Source: an uncultured Oscillibacter sp. | GTDB taxonomy: Bacteria > Bacillota > Clostridia > Oscillospirales > Oscillospiraceae | Direction: 5' to 3' | DNA length: 12,628 nt | Assembly: GCA_904393855.1 (NCBI GenBank) | Contig: CAJFNE010000034.1 | Coordinates: forward strand, 1 to 12,628 | Shown here: in pieces, positions 6,203 through 12,293 of the stretch | Position numbering within the stretch: the stretch's first letter is position 1 | Layout: the number at the start of each line of letters is the position of its first letter | The notes under the pieces: model-generated | What the model saw: only the letters and a program-made list of their open reading frames with translations | Database searches by the model: none | Told to the model about the DNA's origin: nothing | Position numbers and translations under genes: made by a program

Positions 6203-6214
6203 CTACAAATGTAG
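6203..6214. promoter_or_regulatory. BlaI-type operator, downstream copy
   Basis: CTACA-AA-TGTAG: the canonical TACA-NN-TGTA dyad of BlaI/MecI repressors with one extra matching base on each side. It lies between the predicted start site and the repressor ATG and touches the ribosome-binding site, so bound repressor would block both transcript elongation and leader access. Confidence 0.8.
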
Positions 6215-6228
6215 TATTCTCTGAGATC

Positions 6229-6257
6229 ATCCTACACCTGTAGGAGTACGCTGTCAA
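6229..6257 (-). promoter_or_regulatory. Promoter of the blaI-blaR1-membrane protein operon
   Basis: On minus, a perfect TTGACA (6252-6257), exactly 17 nt, then TAGGAT (6229-6234). The upstream operator occupies the spacer and the -10, so repressor and polymerase exclude each other. Start site expected near 6222. Confidence 0.8.
6230..6245. promoter_or_regulatory. BlaI-type operator, upstream copy
   Basis: TCCTACA-CC-TGTAGGA, perfect 7-nt arms around CC, containing TACA-NN-TGTA. It overlaps the -10 and spacer of the operon promoter. Centre-to-centre distance to the other operator is about 29 nt, near three helical turns, which would put the two repressor dimers on one face of the DNA. Confidence 0.82.
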
Positions 6258-6454
6258 GAGGGAACTATCCTCGCCGAAAAACCGCCTATTTTTCCGGAAA
6301 ATACACCCATTCGCCGCTCCTCCGCAGCTTTTTTCCGTTTTCCGGGGCCGTCGACAGATTCAGACAGGAAATGACCTGGATTTTGTGTATGATAGGAACA
6401 TACCTTCCCACATTTTGTGATGTCCCGCCGCCCGGCGGGCAGAAAGGACGAACC

Positions 6455-6607
6455 ATGATGAATCCCATTTCCAAAGAGTACCTGCTGCTGTTCAACGCGA
6501 TCACCAGCGCGGAGGAGACCCTCAGTCAACTGCGGGAGAGCCTGATCGAGGCGCAGCGGCAGGCGGAGGAGCTGTTCCTGGAGGAACACGAACCGGGGGA
6601 GACGTAA
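6455..6607 (+). CDS. Small helical protein, 50 aa
   Basis: Unrecognised. The ATG at 6455 has AGAAAGGA upstream at good spacing, and a second in-frame ATG follows immediately. The product is rich in Glu, Gln, Leu and Ala; residues about 7-44 show a heptad-like pattern (LLLFNAI, LSQLRESL, AEELFLEE), suggesting one amphipathic helix or a coiled coil, with an acidic tail. No signal peptide or membrane span is seen. A GC hairpin (CCCGCC/GGCGGG, 6424-6439) lies directly before the ribosome-binding site. A TATGAT about 65 nt upstream may be a -10, but no good -35 pairs with it. No terminator separates it from nfo, 80 nt downstream, so the two could share a transcript. Codon use is like its neighbours, which supports it being real. 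Confidence 0.6.
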   Translation: MMNPISKEYLLLFNAITSAEETLSQLRESLIEAQRQAEELFLEEHEPGET

Positions 6608-6626
6608 AATTCTGTTGCATTTCCCA

Positions 6627-6655
6627 GGGACAACCGGAGGCGGATGTGGTATCCT
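6627..6655 (+). promoter_or_regulatory. Possible promoter of nfo with overlapping inverted repeat
   Basis: GGGACA (6627-6632), 17 nt, TATCCT (6650-6655) preceded by TGG, an extended -10. An inverted repeat (TCCTGTACC at 6652-6660, GGGACAGGA at 6671-6679, one A/G mismatch) spans from the -10 into the ribosome-binding site. It could be an operator or, on a read-through transcript, a hairpin masking the site. Confidence 0.35.
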
Positions 6656-6687
6656 GTACCTGAGAAATTCGGGACAGGAGGAGCGCC

Positions 6688-7521
6688 ATGCTGCACATCG
6701 GCTGTCATCTGTCCTCCAGCAAGGGGTTTGCCGCGATGGGCCGGCAGGCGCTGGAGCTGGGGGCGGATACCTTTCAATTCTTCACCCGCAATCCCCGGGG
6801 GAGTCGGGCCAAGGACCTGGACCCCGCGGACGCGGCGGCCCTGACGGCCCTGCTGGGGGAGCGCGGGTTCGCGCCCATCATCGCCCACGCGCCCTACACC
6901 CTGAACCTCTGCGGGGCGGAGGAGCCCAACCGGACCTTTGCCCGGGAGACCATGGCCGACGACCTCCTCCGCCTGGAGCACGTGCCGGGGCAGTACTACA
7001 ACTTCCACCCCGGCAGCCACGTGGGCCAGGGGATCGAGGCTGGGATCACTTACATCGCGGAGGGGCTCAACGCCATCCTGCGGCCGGACCAGTCCACCAC
7101 GGTGCTGCTGGAGACCATGGCCGGCAAGGGCAGCGAGGTGGGCGGCCGGTTCGAGGAGCTCCGGGAGATCCTGGACCGGGTGGCCCTGGGGGACAAGCTG
7201 GGCGTGTGTCTCGATACCTGCCACGTCTCCGATGCCGGGTACGACATCATCGGGGATCTGGATGGGGTGCTGACGGAGTTCGACCGCGTGATCGGCCTGG
7301 AGCGGCTGAAGGCCGTCCACCTGAACGACAGCAAGAACCCCACCGGCGCCCATAAGGACCGCCACGAGCGCATCGGCGAGGGATGCATCGGCCTGGAGGC
7401 CCTGACCCGGGTGGTGCGCCACCCGGCCCTGCGGGATCTGCCCTTCTGCCTGGAGACCCCCAACGACCTGCCCGGCTACGCCCGGGAGATCGCCCTGATG
7501 CGCACCCAGGCGGAGACCTGA
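6688..7521 (+). CDS. nfo: Endonuclease IV (AP endonuclease)
   Basis: Deoxyribonuclease IV of the xylose-isomerase-like TIM-barrel family. It cuts the backbone 5' to abasic sites and removes blocked 3' ends in base-excision repair. All nine residues that bind the three-metal centre in the E. coli enzyme have visible counterparts: H67 (HAPYTLNL), H107 (FHPGSH), E142 (ETMAGKG), D176 and H179 (CLDTCH), H211 (HLNDSK), D224 and H226 (DRHERIG), and E256 (ETPN). The length, 277 aa, is normal for bacterial Nfo (about 280). The ATG is preceded by ACAGGAGGAG at ideal spacing. It is followed by a very strong terminator, so it ends its transcription unit. In spore formers Nfo also repairs DNA during germination; whether that applies here is inference. 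Confidence 0.97.
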   Translation: MLHIGCHLSSSKGFAAMGRQALELGADTFQFFTRNPRGSRAKDLDPADAAALTALLGERGFAPIIAHAPYTLNLCGAEEPNRTFARETMADDLLRLEHVPGQYYNFHPGSHVGQGIEAGITYIAEGLNAILRPDQSTTVLLETMAGKGSEVGGRFEELREILDRVALGDKLGVCLDTCHVSDAGYDIIGDLDGVLTEFDRVIGLERLKAVHLNDSKNPTGAHKDRHERIGEGCIGLEALTRVVRHPALRDLPFCLETPNDLPGYAREIALMRTQAET

Positions 7522-7527
7522 GGAAAA

Positions 7528-7563
7528 GCCCGCCGCGGACAAGGTGTCCGCGGCGGGCTTTTT
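7528..7563 (+). terminator. Terminator of nfo
   Basis: A 14-bp perfect stem (7528-7541 with 7545-7558), 3-nt loop AGG, then TTTTT (7559-7563), starting 6 nt after the stop codon. AAAA before the stem also allows some function on the opposite strand. Confidence 0.95.
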
Positions 7564-7595
7564 GACGGCAAATTTTGATCCTCACGGGTGTACCT

Positions 7596-7640
7596 GTGTG
7601 TGCCCGCCGGTACGGGGCCAACGCGAAAGGGCGGACACAC
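7596..7640. repeat. Imperfect inverted repeat upstream of spoIIP
   Basis: GTGTGT (7596-7601) pairs with ACACAC (7635-7640), and CCGCC (7604-7608) with GGCGG (7630-7634), with a two-base bulge and a loop of about 21 nt. It lies upstream of the predicted spoIIP promoter, so it would not be in the spoIIP mRNA. It may be a protein-binding dyad or have no function. Apart from this and the promoter I see nothing in 7564-7719. Confidence 0.3.
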
Positions 7641-7672
7641 CGGCCCGCCTGGGCGCCCCGGAGAGGGAAGTG

Positions 7673-7701
7673 ACATATTCCCCAGCCCCTGCGCATAGGT
7701 T
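7673..7701 (+). promoter_or_regulatory. Sigma-E-like sporulation promoter of spoIIP
   Basis: ACATATT (7673-7679), 14 nt, CATAGGTT (7694-7701). This resembles the mother-cell sigma-E pattern (about ATATT at -35 and CATACANT at -10), and spoIIP is sigma-E-dependent in Bacillus subtilis. The predicted start near 7708 leaves a leader of only about a dozen bases, which is a weakness. Confidence 0.45.
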
Positions 7702-7719
7702 GTCCCAGAGGTGAGAAAC

Positions 7720-8865
7720 ATGCGCGTGGACTGGAAGAATCTATCCCGGCGGCTGCAGGCGGGGGTCCTGGCCGCCGGTACGCTGTGGGTGGTGACGGTC
7801 ACCGCTGGCAGCGACACCGCCGCCTCCGCCCTGTCGGCGGTGCGGGAGGCCCTGCCCCTGGGCATCCTGCGCTGGGAGCTGGGGGACCTATGGGCGGAGG
7901 ACCAGCTGTCCCCCGCCGTGGCCATGGCCCTGGGGGAGTCGCCCCTGCTGGCGGCGGCCCGGCCCCTGGTGGCGGAGCTGCGGCGGCAGGAGGAGACGGA
8001 GGAGGATACCCCGGAGGAGGAGATCGAGACCGTCCCCGTGGAGGAGACTCCCCTGGATGCCCCGGAGGCCGCCGACAACGGCGTGCCGGCCCGGACCCTG
8101 GTACCCACGGACCCTAGCGGCTACACGGTGGTGGGACGGGCCTACATCACCAACACCACGGACCACCAGCTCTCCGTCCCGGCGCTGCAGGAGAACTTTG
8201 CCGCCGTGCTGACCCCGGAGGAGCCCCAGATCCTGATCCTCCACACCCACGGCAGCGAGGCCTACACCCCCGCCGGGGACGCGGACATCGTCTGGTCCGG
8301 CAACTACCGCACCACGGACTCCCGCTACAACGTGGTGGCGGTGGGGGACGCCATGGCGGAGGTCTTTGCCGAGGCGGGCATCTCCGTGCTCCACGACCGG
8401 ACGCTGTATGACTACCCCTCCTACAACGAGGCCTATGACCGCTCCCTGGCGGCCATCCAGAGCTATCTGGCCCAGTACCCCTCCATCCAGTTCATCCTGG
8501 ACATCCACCGGGACGCCATCGAGGACGGGGAGGGGAACCAGTACAAGGTGGTCTCCACCATCGACGGCGTGGGGACCTCCGCCCAGATGACCCTGGTGGT
8601 GGGCAGCGACGGCAGTGGGCTGTCCCATCCCAACTGGATGGAGAACCTGAAGCTGGCGGTGGCGCTGCAGCAGGACATCCTGACGGAGTACCCCACTCTC
8701 ATGCGGCCCATCCTCCTGCGGAACTCCCGGTACAACCAGCATGCCACCACCGGCTCCCTGCTGGTGGAGGTGGGGGCCGCCGGCAACTCCCCGGAGGAGG
8801 CGGCCCTGGCGGGCCGGCTGTTCGCGGAGCACATGGTGGAGGTACTGGAGGCGAGAAGCAAATAA
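7720..8865 (+). CDS. spoIIP: Stage II sporulation protein P, peptidoglycan amidase/endopeptidase
   Basis: Mother-cell cell-wall hydrolase of the SpoIID-SpoIIM-SpoIIP engulfment complex; it cleaves stem peptides from, and cross-links within, septal peptidoglycan. An N-terminal membrane anchor (about residues 12-29) is followed by an acidic Glu-rich linker (90-115) and the SpoIIP catalytic domain (about 168-378). Likely zinc and catalytic residues are H175 and E180 (ILHTHGSEAY), H263 (DIHRDA) and E350 (LLVEVGAAGNS), the arrangement seen in amidase_3-like enzymes. I chose the ATG at 7720 because GAGGTG (7708-7713) is spaced 6 nt from it; the in-frame GTG at 7711 has no ribosome-binding site. At 381 aa the length is normal. 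Single-gene unit with its own terminator. It shows that the organism is, or descends from, an endospore former. Confidence 0.96.
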   Translation: MRVDWKNLSRRLQAGVLAAGTLWVVTVTAGSDTAASALSAVREALPLGILRWELGDLWAEDQLSPAVAMALGESPLLAAARPLVAELRRQEETEEDTPEEEIETVPVEETPLDAPEAADNGVPARTLVPTDPSGYTVVGRAYITNTTDHQLSVPALQENFAAVLTPEEPQILILHTHGSEAYTPAGDADIVWSGNYRTTDSRYNVVAVGDAMAEVFAEAGISVLHDRTLYDYPSYNEAYDRSLAAIQSYLAQYPSIQFILDIHRDAIEDGEGNQYKVVSTIDGVGTSAQMTLVVGSDGSGLSHPNWMENLKLAVALQQDILTEYPTLMRPILLRNSRYNQHATTGSLLVEVGAAGNSPEEAALAGRLFAEHMVEVLEARSK

Positions 8866-8867
8866 GA

Positions 8868-8901
8868 AACCAGCCCATCCGGCAGGATGGGCTGGTTTTT
8901 T
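8868..8901. terminator. Bidirectional terminator between spoIIP and rpsR
   Basis: AACCAGCCCATCC (8868-8880) pairs perfectly with GGATGGGCTGGTT (8885-8897) across GGCA. T-runs follow on plus (8896-8901) and, broken, on minus (TTTCTTATTTG). It serves two convergent transcripts ending at 8865 and 8910. Confidence 0.93.
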
Positions 8902-8909
8902 GCTAATTC

Positions 8910-9161
8910 TCAGTCGGTCACATAGGGCAGCAGGGCGATCTGACGGGCGCGCTTGATGGCCTCCGTCAGCTGGCGCTGATGCATGGCGCAGGTACCGGTG
9001 GTTCTGCGGGGCAGGATCTTGGACCGCTCGGACACGAAGCGGCGCAGCTTGGCGGCATCCTTGTAGTCGATGGACTCGCACTTCTCAGCACAGAACTGGC
9101 AGACCTTGCGGCGCTTGCCGCGGCCGGGCCGGGCGGGTCTCGCTTCACGATCAAAAGGCAT
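8910..9161 (-). CDS. rpsR: 30S ribosomal protein bS18
   Basis: Small-subunit protein that pairs with bS6 on the platform of the 30S particle. The 83-aa product has the conserved core: ID-Y-K-D at 31-35, L-R-R-F-V-S-E-R-S-K-I-L-P-R-R (39-53), and the C-terminal H-Q-R-Q-L-x-x-A-I-K-R-A-R. It has a basic N-terminal extension. Four cysteines (21, 24, 28, 58) form a CxxCxxxC plus C pattern, the zinc-binding (C+) version of S18; many bacteria have a cysteine-free paralogue used under zinc limitation, not seen here. The ATG follows AAAAGGAGG. Last gene of the rpsF-ssb-rpsR operon, 29 nt after ssb. Confidence 0.98.
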   Translation of the reverse strand: MPFDREARPARPGRGKRRKVCQFCAEKCESIDYKDAAKLRRFVSERSKILPRRTTGTCAMHQRQLTEAIKRARQIALLPYVTD

Positions 9162-9190
9162 GAGAGTTTCCTCCTTTTTATAAAATCAAA

Positions 9191-9640
9191 TCAGAACGGG
9201 AGTTCCCCGTCCTCCTCGCCGATTTCAGCGAAATCGGACGGCCCGCCGCCAGAGGGCGCGGGCGCGGAATAGGCGGGAGCACCGTAGGACGGCGCGGAGC
9301 CGTAGTCTCCGCCGGCATCCCGCTTGGAGTCCCCGAAGTAGACGTTGTCCGCCACCACCTCGGCGCTGCGGCGCTTGCCGCCGTCCCGGTCGGTCCAGTC
9401 GCGAATCTGCAGCCGGCCCTCCACCACGGCCATGCGGCCCTTGGTGAAGTACTTGCTGACAAACTCCGCCGTGTTCCGCCAGGCCACGATGTCGATGAAG
9501 TCCGTCTCCTTCTCGCCGCTCTGGGACTTGAAATCCCGGTCCACGGCCAGGGAGAAGCTGGTGACGGCGGTGCCGCTGCTGGTGCGGCGCAGCTCGGGGT
9601 CACGGGTCAGGCGACCCATGAGGATGATCTTGTTGAGCAC
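9191..9640 (-). CDS. ssb: Single-stranded DNA-binding protein
   Basis: Tetrameric SSB that coats single-stranded DNA in replication, recombination and repair. Residues 1-105 are the OB fold (LNKIILMGRLTRDPE start, W54 and F60 region, F65 and V72-V73-E74-G75-R76-L77). A Gly/Ala/Pro/Tyr/Ser-rich linker (110-135) follows, then the acidic tip ending DGELPF, the site that recruits RecJ, RecO, PriA and other partners. It starts at GTG (9638-9640), with GGGAGGG 6 nt upstream, directly before the conserved LNK. It is 149 aa and complete. It lies between rpsF and rpsR as in most Firmicutes, 13 nt after rpsF, and is co-transcribed with them. Confidence 0.98.
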   Translation of the reverse strand: MLNKIILMGRLTRDPELRRTSSGTAVTSFSLAVDRDFKSQSGEKETDFIDIVAWRNTAEFVSKYFTKGRMAVVEGRLQIRDWTDRDGGKRRSAEVVADNVYFGDSKRDAGGDYGSAPSYGAPAYSAPAPSGGGPSDFAEIGEEDGELPF

Positions 9641-9653
9641 GGGAATCCCTCCC

Positions 9654-9950
9654 TTACTCGCCCTTGCAGACGATCAGGGAACGCATGATGCCGTCGGTGA
9701 TCCGCAGCACGCGGTCCAGCTCCCGGGGGAAGGACGGCTCGCTGGTGAACGTCATCAGCACGTAGTAGCCCTCGGTCTTGTAGTTGATGGGATAAGCCAG
9801 CTTGCGGCTGCCCCACTCCTCCACCTCGACGGCGGAGCCGTTCTGCTCGGCCAGGGTCTTGAACTTCGCCACCAGTGCGGCGATGCCCTCCTCACCCTGT
9901 GCAGGGTCGATGATATACACGACCTCATAATTGGCAGAAACCTTTGCCAT
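9654..9950 (-). CDS. rpsF: 30S ribosomal protein bS6
   Basis: Small-subunit protein that binds bS18 and the central domain of 16S rRNA. The 98-aa product has the S6 signatures: Y-E-V-V-Y-I-I-D-P at 8-16, W-G-S-R-K-L-A-Y-P-I at 46-55, G-Y-Y-V-L-M-x-F at 61-68, and the R-x-T-D-G-I-M-R region at 83-90. The ATG at 9950 follows AAGGAGGTG (9956-9964), so longer upstream starts are rejected. First gene of the rpsF-ssb-rpsR operon, with a near-consensus promoter and a foldable leader ending just before the ribosome-binding site. S6 and S18 as a complex repress this operon by binding the leader in several bacteria. Confidence 0.98.
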   Translation of the reverse strand: MAKVSANYEVVYIIDPAQGEEGIAALVAKFKTLAEQNGSAVEVEEWGSRKLAYPINYKTEGYYVLMTFTSEPSFPRELDRVLRITDGIMRSLIVCKGE

Positions 9951-9966
9951 ATTTGCACCTCCTTTT

Positions 9967-10007
9967 GGACAAATGGCCCTCATTCTGGATGAGAGCAAGG
10001 ATTGCCC
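9967..10007 (-). promoter_or_regulatory. Foldable rpsF leader, candidate S6:S18-binding element
   Basis: On minus, GGGCAA (10002-10007) pairs with TTGTCC (9967-9972). Inside it, GCTCTCAT (9989-9996) pairs with ATGAGGGC (9976-9983) around a 5-nt loop. The stems are joined by an asymmetric internal loop (5 nt against 3 nt). This two-stem shape, ending 2 nt before the ribosome-binding site, fits known S6:S18 leaders in outline. The CCG trinucleotide reported for that motif is not obvious, so the identification is tentative. Confidence 0.42.
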
Positions 10008-10026
10008 GCAAAACGCGAGCTCTATT

Positions 10027-10054
10027 ATTATATAAAAAAAGCAGAAAATGTCAA
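10027..10054 (-). promoter_or_regulatory. Promoter of the rpsF-ssb-rpsR operon
   Basis: On minus, perfect TTGACA (10049-10054) and perfect TATAAT (10027-10032), with a 16-nt T-rich spacer and an A/T-rich stretch upstream. Expected to be strong and constitutive; start site near 10020, giving a leader of about 70 nt. Confidence 0.88.
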
Positions 10055-10103
10055 GAAAAACTTTTTCTTTTCTGGACAAAGCGGGGGAAAGTCAGATTTT
10101 TTC

Positions 10104-10132
10104 TTTACCTGCGGCATCTTTTCTGCTATAAT
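10104..10132 (+). promoter_or_regulatory. Promoter of the recJ-relA unit
   Basis: TTTACC (10104-10109), 17 nt, perfect TATAAT (10127-10132), with TGC before it making an extended -10. It diverges from the rpsF promoter about 70 nt away. Start site near 10139. Confidence 0.7.
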
Positions 10133-10150
10133 ACCCTAGTTATGATGGAC

Positions 10151-10175
10151 CCATAGCGCCCAAGGGGCGCTATGG
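10151..10175 (+). promoter_or_regulatory. Perfect hairpin in the recJ leader
   Basis: CCATAGCGCCC (10151-10161) and GGGCGCTATGG (10165-10175) form an 11-bp stem with an AAG loop, about 12 nt after the expected start site and 12 nt before the ribosome-binding region. No T-run follows, so it is not an intrinsic terminator. It may protect the 5' end or bind a regulator. Confidence 0.5.
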
Positions 10176-10203
10176 AGATCAGAAAGAGAGGAGGCGGCGC
10201 CCT

Positions 10204-12288
10204 GTGAAATTCAAGAAATGGAACATCCACACCCCGGCGGAGCAGGACGTCGTCCACCTGCGGGAGGCGGGATACCCCTACCTGCTCTCCACGGTGCTGG
10301 CGGCCCGGGGCATCACCACGGCGGAGGCCGCGGCGGAGTTCCTGGACCGGGAACGGAGCCTGACCCTCTCCCCCATGCAGATGCGGGATATGGACAAGGC
10401 CGTGGCCCGCATCCAGCGGGCCATTGCCGACGGCGAGACCATCGCCGTGTTCGGGGACTACGACGTGGACGGCATCACCTCCACCGTGCTGGTCCGGGAC
10501 TATCTGAAGAGCTGCGGCGCCAAGTGCCTGCGGTATATCCCCCGGCGGATCGAGGACGGCTACGGATTGTCCAAGGAGGCGATCCAGGCCCTGCGGGACC
10601 AGGGCGCCACGCTGATGATCACCGTGGACTGCGGGATCACCGGCGGGGAGGAGGTGGACTTCGCCAACAGCCTGGGGCTGGACGTGGTGGTCACGGACCA
10701 CCACGAGTGCAAGGAGACCCTGCCGGACGCCGTGGCGGTGGTGGACCCCCACCGGCCGGACTGTCCCTATCCTTTCAAGCACCTGGCGGGCGTGGGCGTG
10801 GCGCTGAAGCTGGTGCTGGCCCTGGGGGGCGAGAACCGGGAGGACGCCCTCTTCGCCCGCTACTGCACCCTGGCGGCCATCGGCACGGTGGCCGACGTCA
10901 TGCGGATGGAGGGGGAGAACCGCACCATCGTCTCCTGCGGGCTGGAGGCGCTGCCCCACACGGATTTCGTGGGCGTCCACGCCCTGCTGCGGGAGGTGGG
11001 GCTGCTGGGCAAGCCCATCAGCTCCATCCAGGTGGGCTTCGCCCTGGCCCCCCGGATCAACGCCGCAGGCCGCATGGGGGAGGCGGACCTGGCCGCGGAC
11101 CTGCTGGAGACCGACGACCCCGCCCGGGCCGAAGAGCTGGCCAAGCAGCTGTGCGACCTGAACCGGGAGCGCCAGGCGGTGGAGCAGGCCATCTGCGCCG
11201 ACGCCACCGCCAAGATCGGCAAGCTCCGGGCGGAGGAGCGCAGCGCCCTGGTCCTCTTCAGTGAGGACTGGCACCAGGGCGTGGTGGGCATCGTGGCCTC
11301 CCGCCTCAGTGAGAAATACTCCTGTCCCAGCTTCATGATCCACCTGAAGGACGGCGTGGGCAAGGGGTCCTGCCGGTCCTACGGCGGGCTGAACCTGATC
11401 GCCGCCCTGGAGTCCTGCGCGGACCTGCTGGACGGCTTCGGCGGCCACGAGCTGGCGGCGGGCTTCACGATCCCCGAGCGGAACATCGACGCCTTCCGGG
11501 CCCGGATGAACCGCTATGTCCGCTGCGCCTCCGGCGGCAGTCTGCCGGTGAGCTCCCTGGACCTGGACGCGGCCATCGCTTGCCCGGGTGAGTTGACGCT
11601 GGAGCAGGTGGAGGACCTGGGGCGGCTGGAGCCCTACGGCGCGGGGAACCCCCGGCCCTCCTTCGCCCTGCTGGGGGCCACGCTGGACGCCGTCCAGCCC
11701 GTGGGCCAGGGGCGGCACCTGAAAATCCGCCTCAGCAAGGGCACCAGCCGGTTTGAGGCCATCTTCTTCTCCGTGATGGCGGAGGAGTGCGGCCTGTGCG
11801 CCGGCACCCGGGTGGACGCCGCGTTCTACCTGCAGGCCAATACCTTCCGGGGCAACACCACGCTGCAGCTGCAGCTGATCGACCTGCGGCCCTCCCTGAC
11901 GCCCAGCCGCCATGAGGCGGCGGACCTGACGCTGCTGCACCGCCTGCTGGAGGGCGGCGCCGTCACCTGCCAGGAGACTGTGCGTCTCCGGCCCTCCCGG
12001 GACCAGTTCGCGTCCTGCTGGCGGGCGCTGGAGGGCCGGCTGCGCCATGGCAAGGCGGAGGTGGACGCCCTGCCCTATCTGCGGACCCTGGCGGCCCGGG
12101 TGGGCGGGTGCGACGGATTCCTGCGCAGCGCCCTGGCGCTGGAGGTGTTCCAGGAGCGGGGGCTGATCTCCATGTCCTATCACGAGGATCAGCTGCAGCT
12201 GTGCCTGAACGCTACCCAGGGCAAGGTGAATCTGGCGGAGTGTCCCTATCTGTCCCGCCTGCGGGACCATTCATCCGAGGGGAGGTGA
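10204..12288 (+). CDS. recJ: Single-stranded-DNA-specific 5'-3' exonuclease RecJ
   Basis: Resects 5' ends in RecFOR recombination and acts in mismatch and base-excision repair, with SSB as partner. The DHH phosphoesterase core shows D-Y-D-V-D-G (85-90), VDCG (141-144), TDHHE (164-168) and the DVMRM region (231-235), giving the metal-binding aspartates and histidines. The DHHA1 domain carries G-S-C-R-S (388-392) and GGHELAAG (413-420). An OB fold follows (about 453-562), then a C-terminal extension (about 570-690) as in the longer Firmicutes RecJ proteins. At 694 aa it is complete. It begins at GTG (10204), with GAGGAGG (10188-10194) 9 nt upstream. The next gene starts 5 nt after the stop, so recJ and relA are co-transcribed. 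Confidence 0.97.
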   Translation: MKFKKWNIHTPAEQDVVHLREAGYPYLLSTVLAARGITTAEAAAEFLDRERSLTLSPMQMRDMDKAVARIQRAIADGETIAVFGDYDVDGITSTVLVRDYLKSCGAKCLRYIPRRIEDGYGLSKEAIQALRDQGATLMITVDCGITGGEEVDFANSLGLDVVVTDHHECKETLPDAVAVVDPHRPDCPYPFKHLAGVGVALKLVLALGGENREDALFARYCTLAAIGTVADVMRMEGENRTIVSCGLEALPHTDFVGVHALLREVGLLGKPISSIQVGFALAPRINAAGRMGEADLAADLLETDDPARAEELAKQLCDLNRERQAVEQAICADATAKIGKLRAEERSALVLFSEDWHQGVVGIVASRLSEKYSCPSFMIHLKDGVGKGSCRSYGGLNLIAALESCADLLDGFGGHELAAGFTIPERNIDAFRARMNRYVRCASGGSLPVSSLDLDAAIACPGELTLEQVEDLGRLEPYGAGNPRPSFALLGATLDAVQPVGQGRHLKIRLSKGTSRFEAIFFSVMAEECGLCAGTRVDAAFYLQANTFRGNTTLQLQLIDLRPSLTPSRHEAADLTLLHRLLEGGAVTCQETVRLRPSRDQFASCWRALEGRLRHGKAEVDALPYLRTLAARVGGCDGFLRSALALEVFQERGLISMSYHEDQLQLCLNATQGKVNLAECPYLSRLRDHSSEGR

Positions 12289-12293
12289 GCGGT

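Noticed and set aside
3860..6214. A 784-codon open frame on plus, opposite blaI and blaR1
   Set aside because: Its product is Gly/Gln/Pro/His-rich and has no domain. It is the GC-rich antisense shadow of two clearly recognised genes.
6290..6301. 12-nt palindrome TTTTCCGGAAAA between the BlaI operon and the 50-aa gene
   Set aside because: Short and AT-rich at the ends, not clearly placed relative to a promoter, and no second copy was noticed. Could be chance.
7711..8865. GTG start for spoIIP at 7711
   Set aside because: No ribosome-binding site upstream; the GTG is itself part of the GAGGTG serving the ATG at 7720.
9654..10079. Extended rpsF start
   Set aside because: The extension runs through the promoter; S6 proteins begin near MAKVSANYEV, and AAGGAGGTG precedes that ATG.
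10126..12270. A 714-codon open frame on minus, opposite recJ
   Set aside because: Antisense shadow; recJ on plus has every motif of its family.
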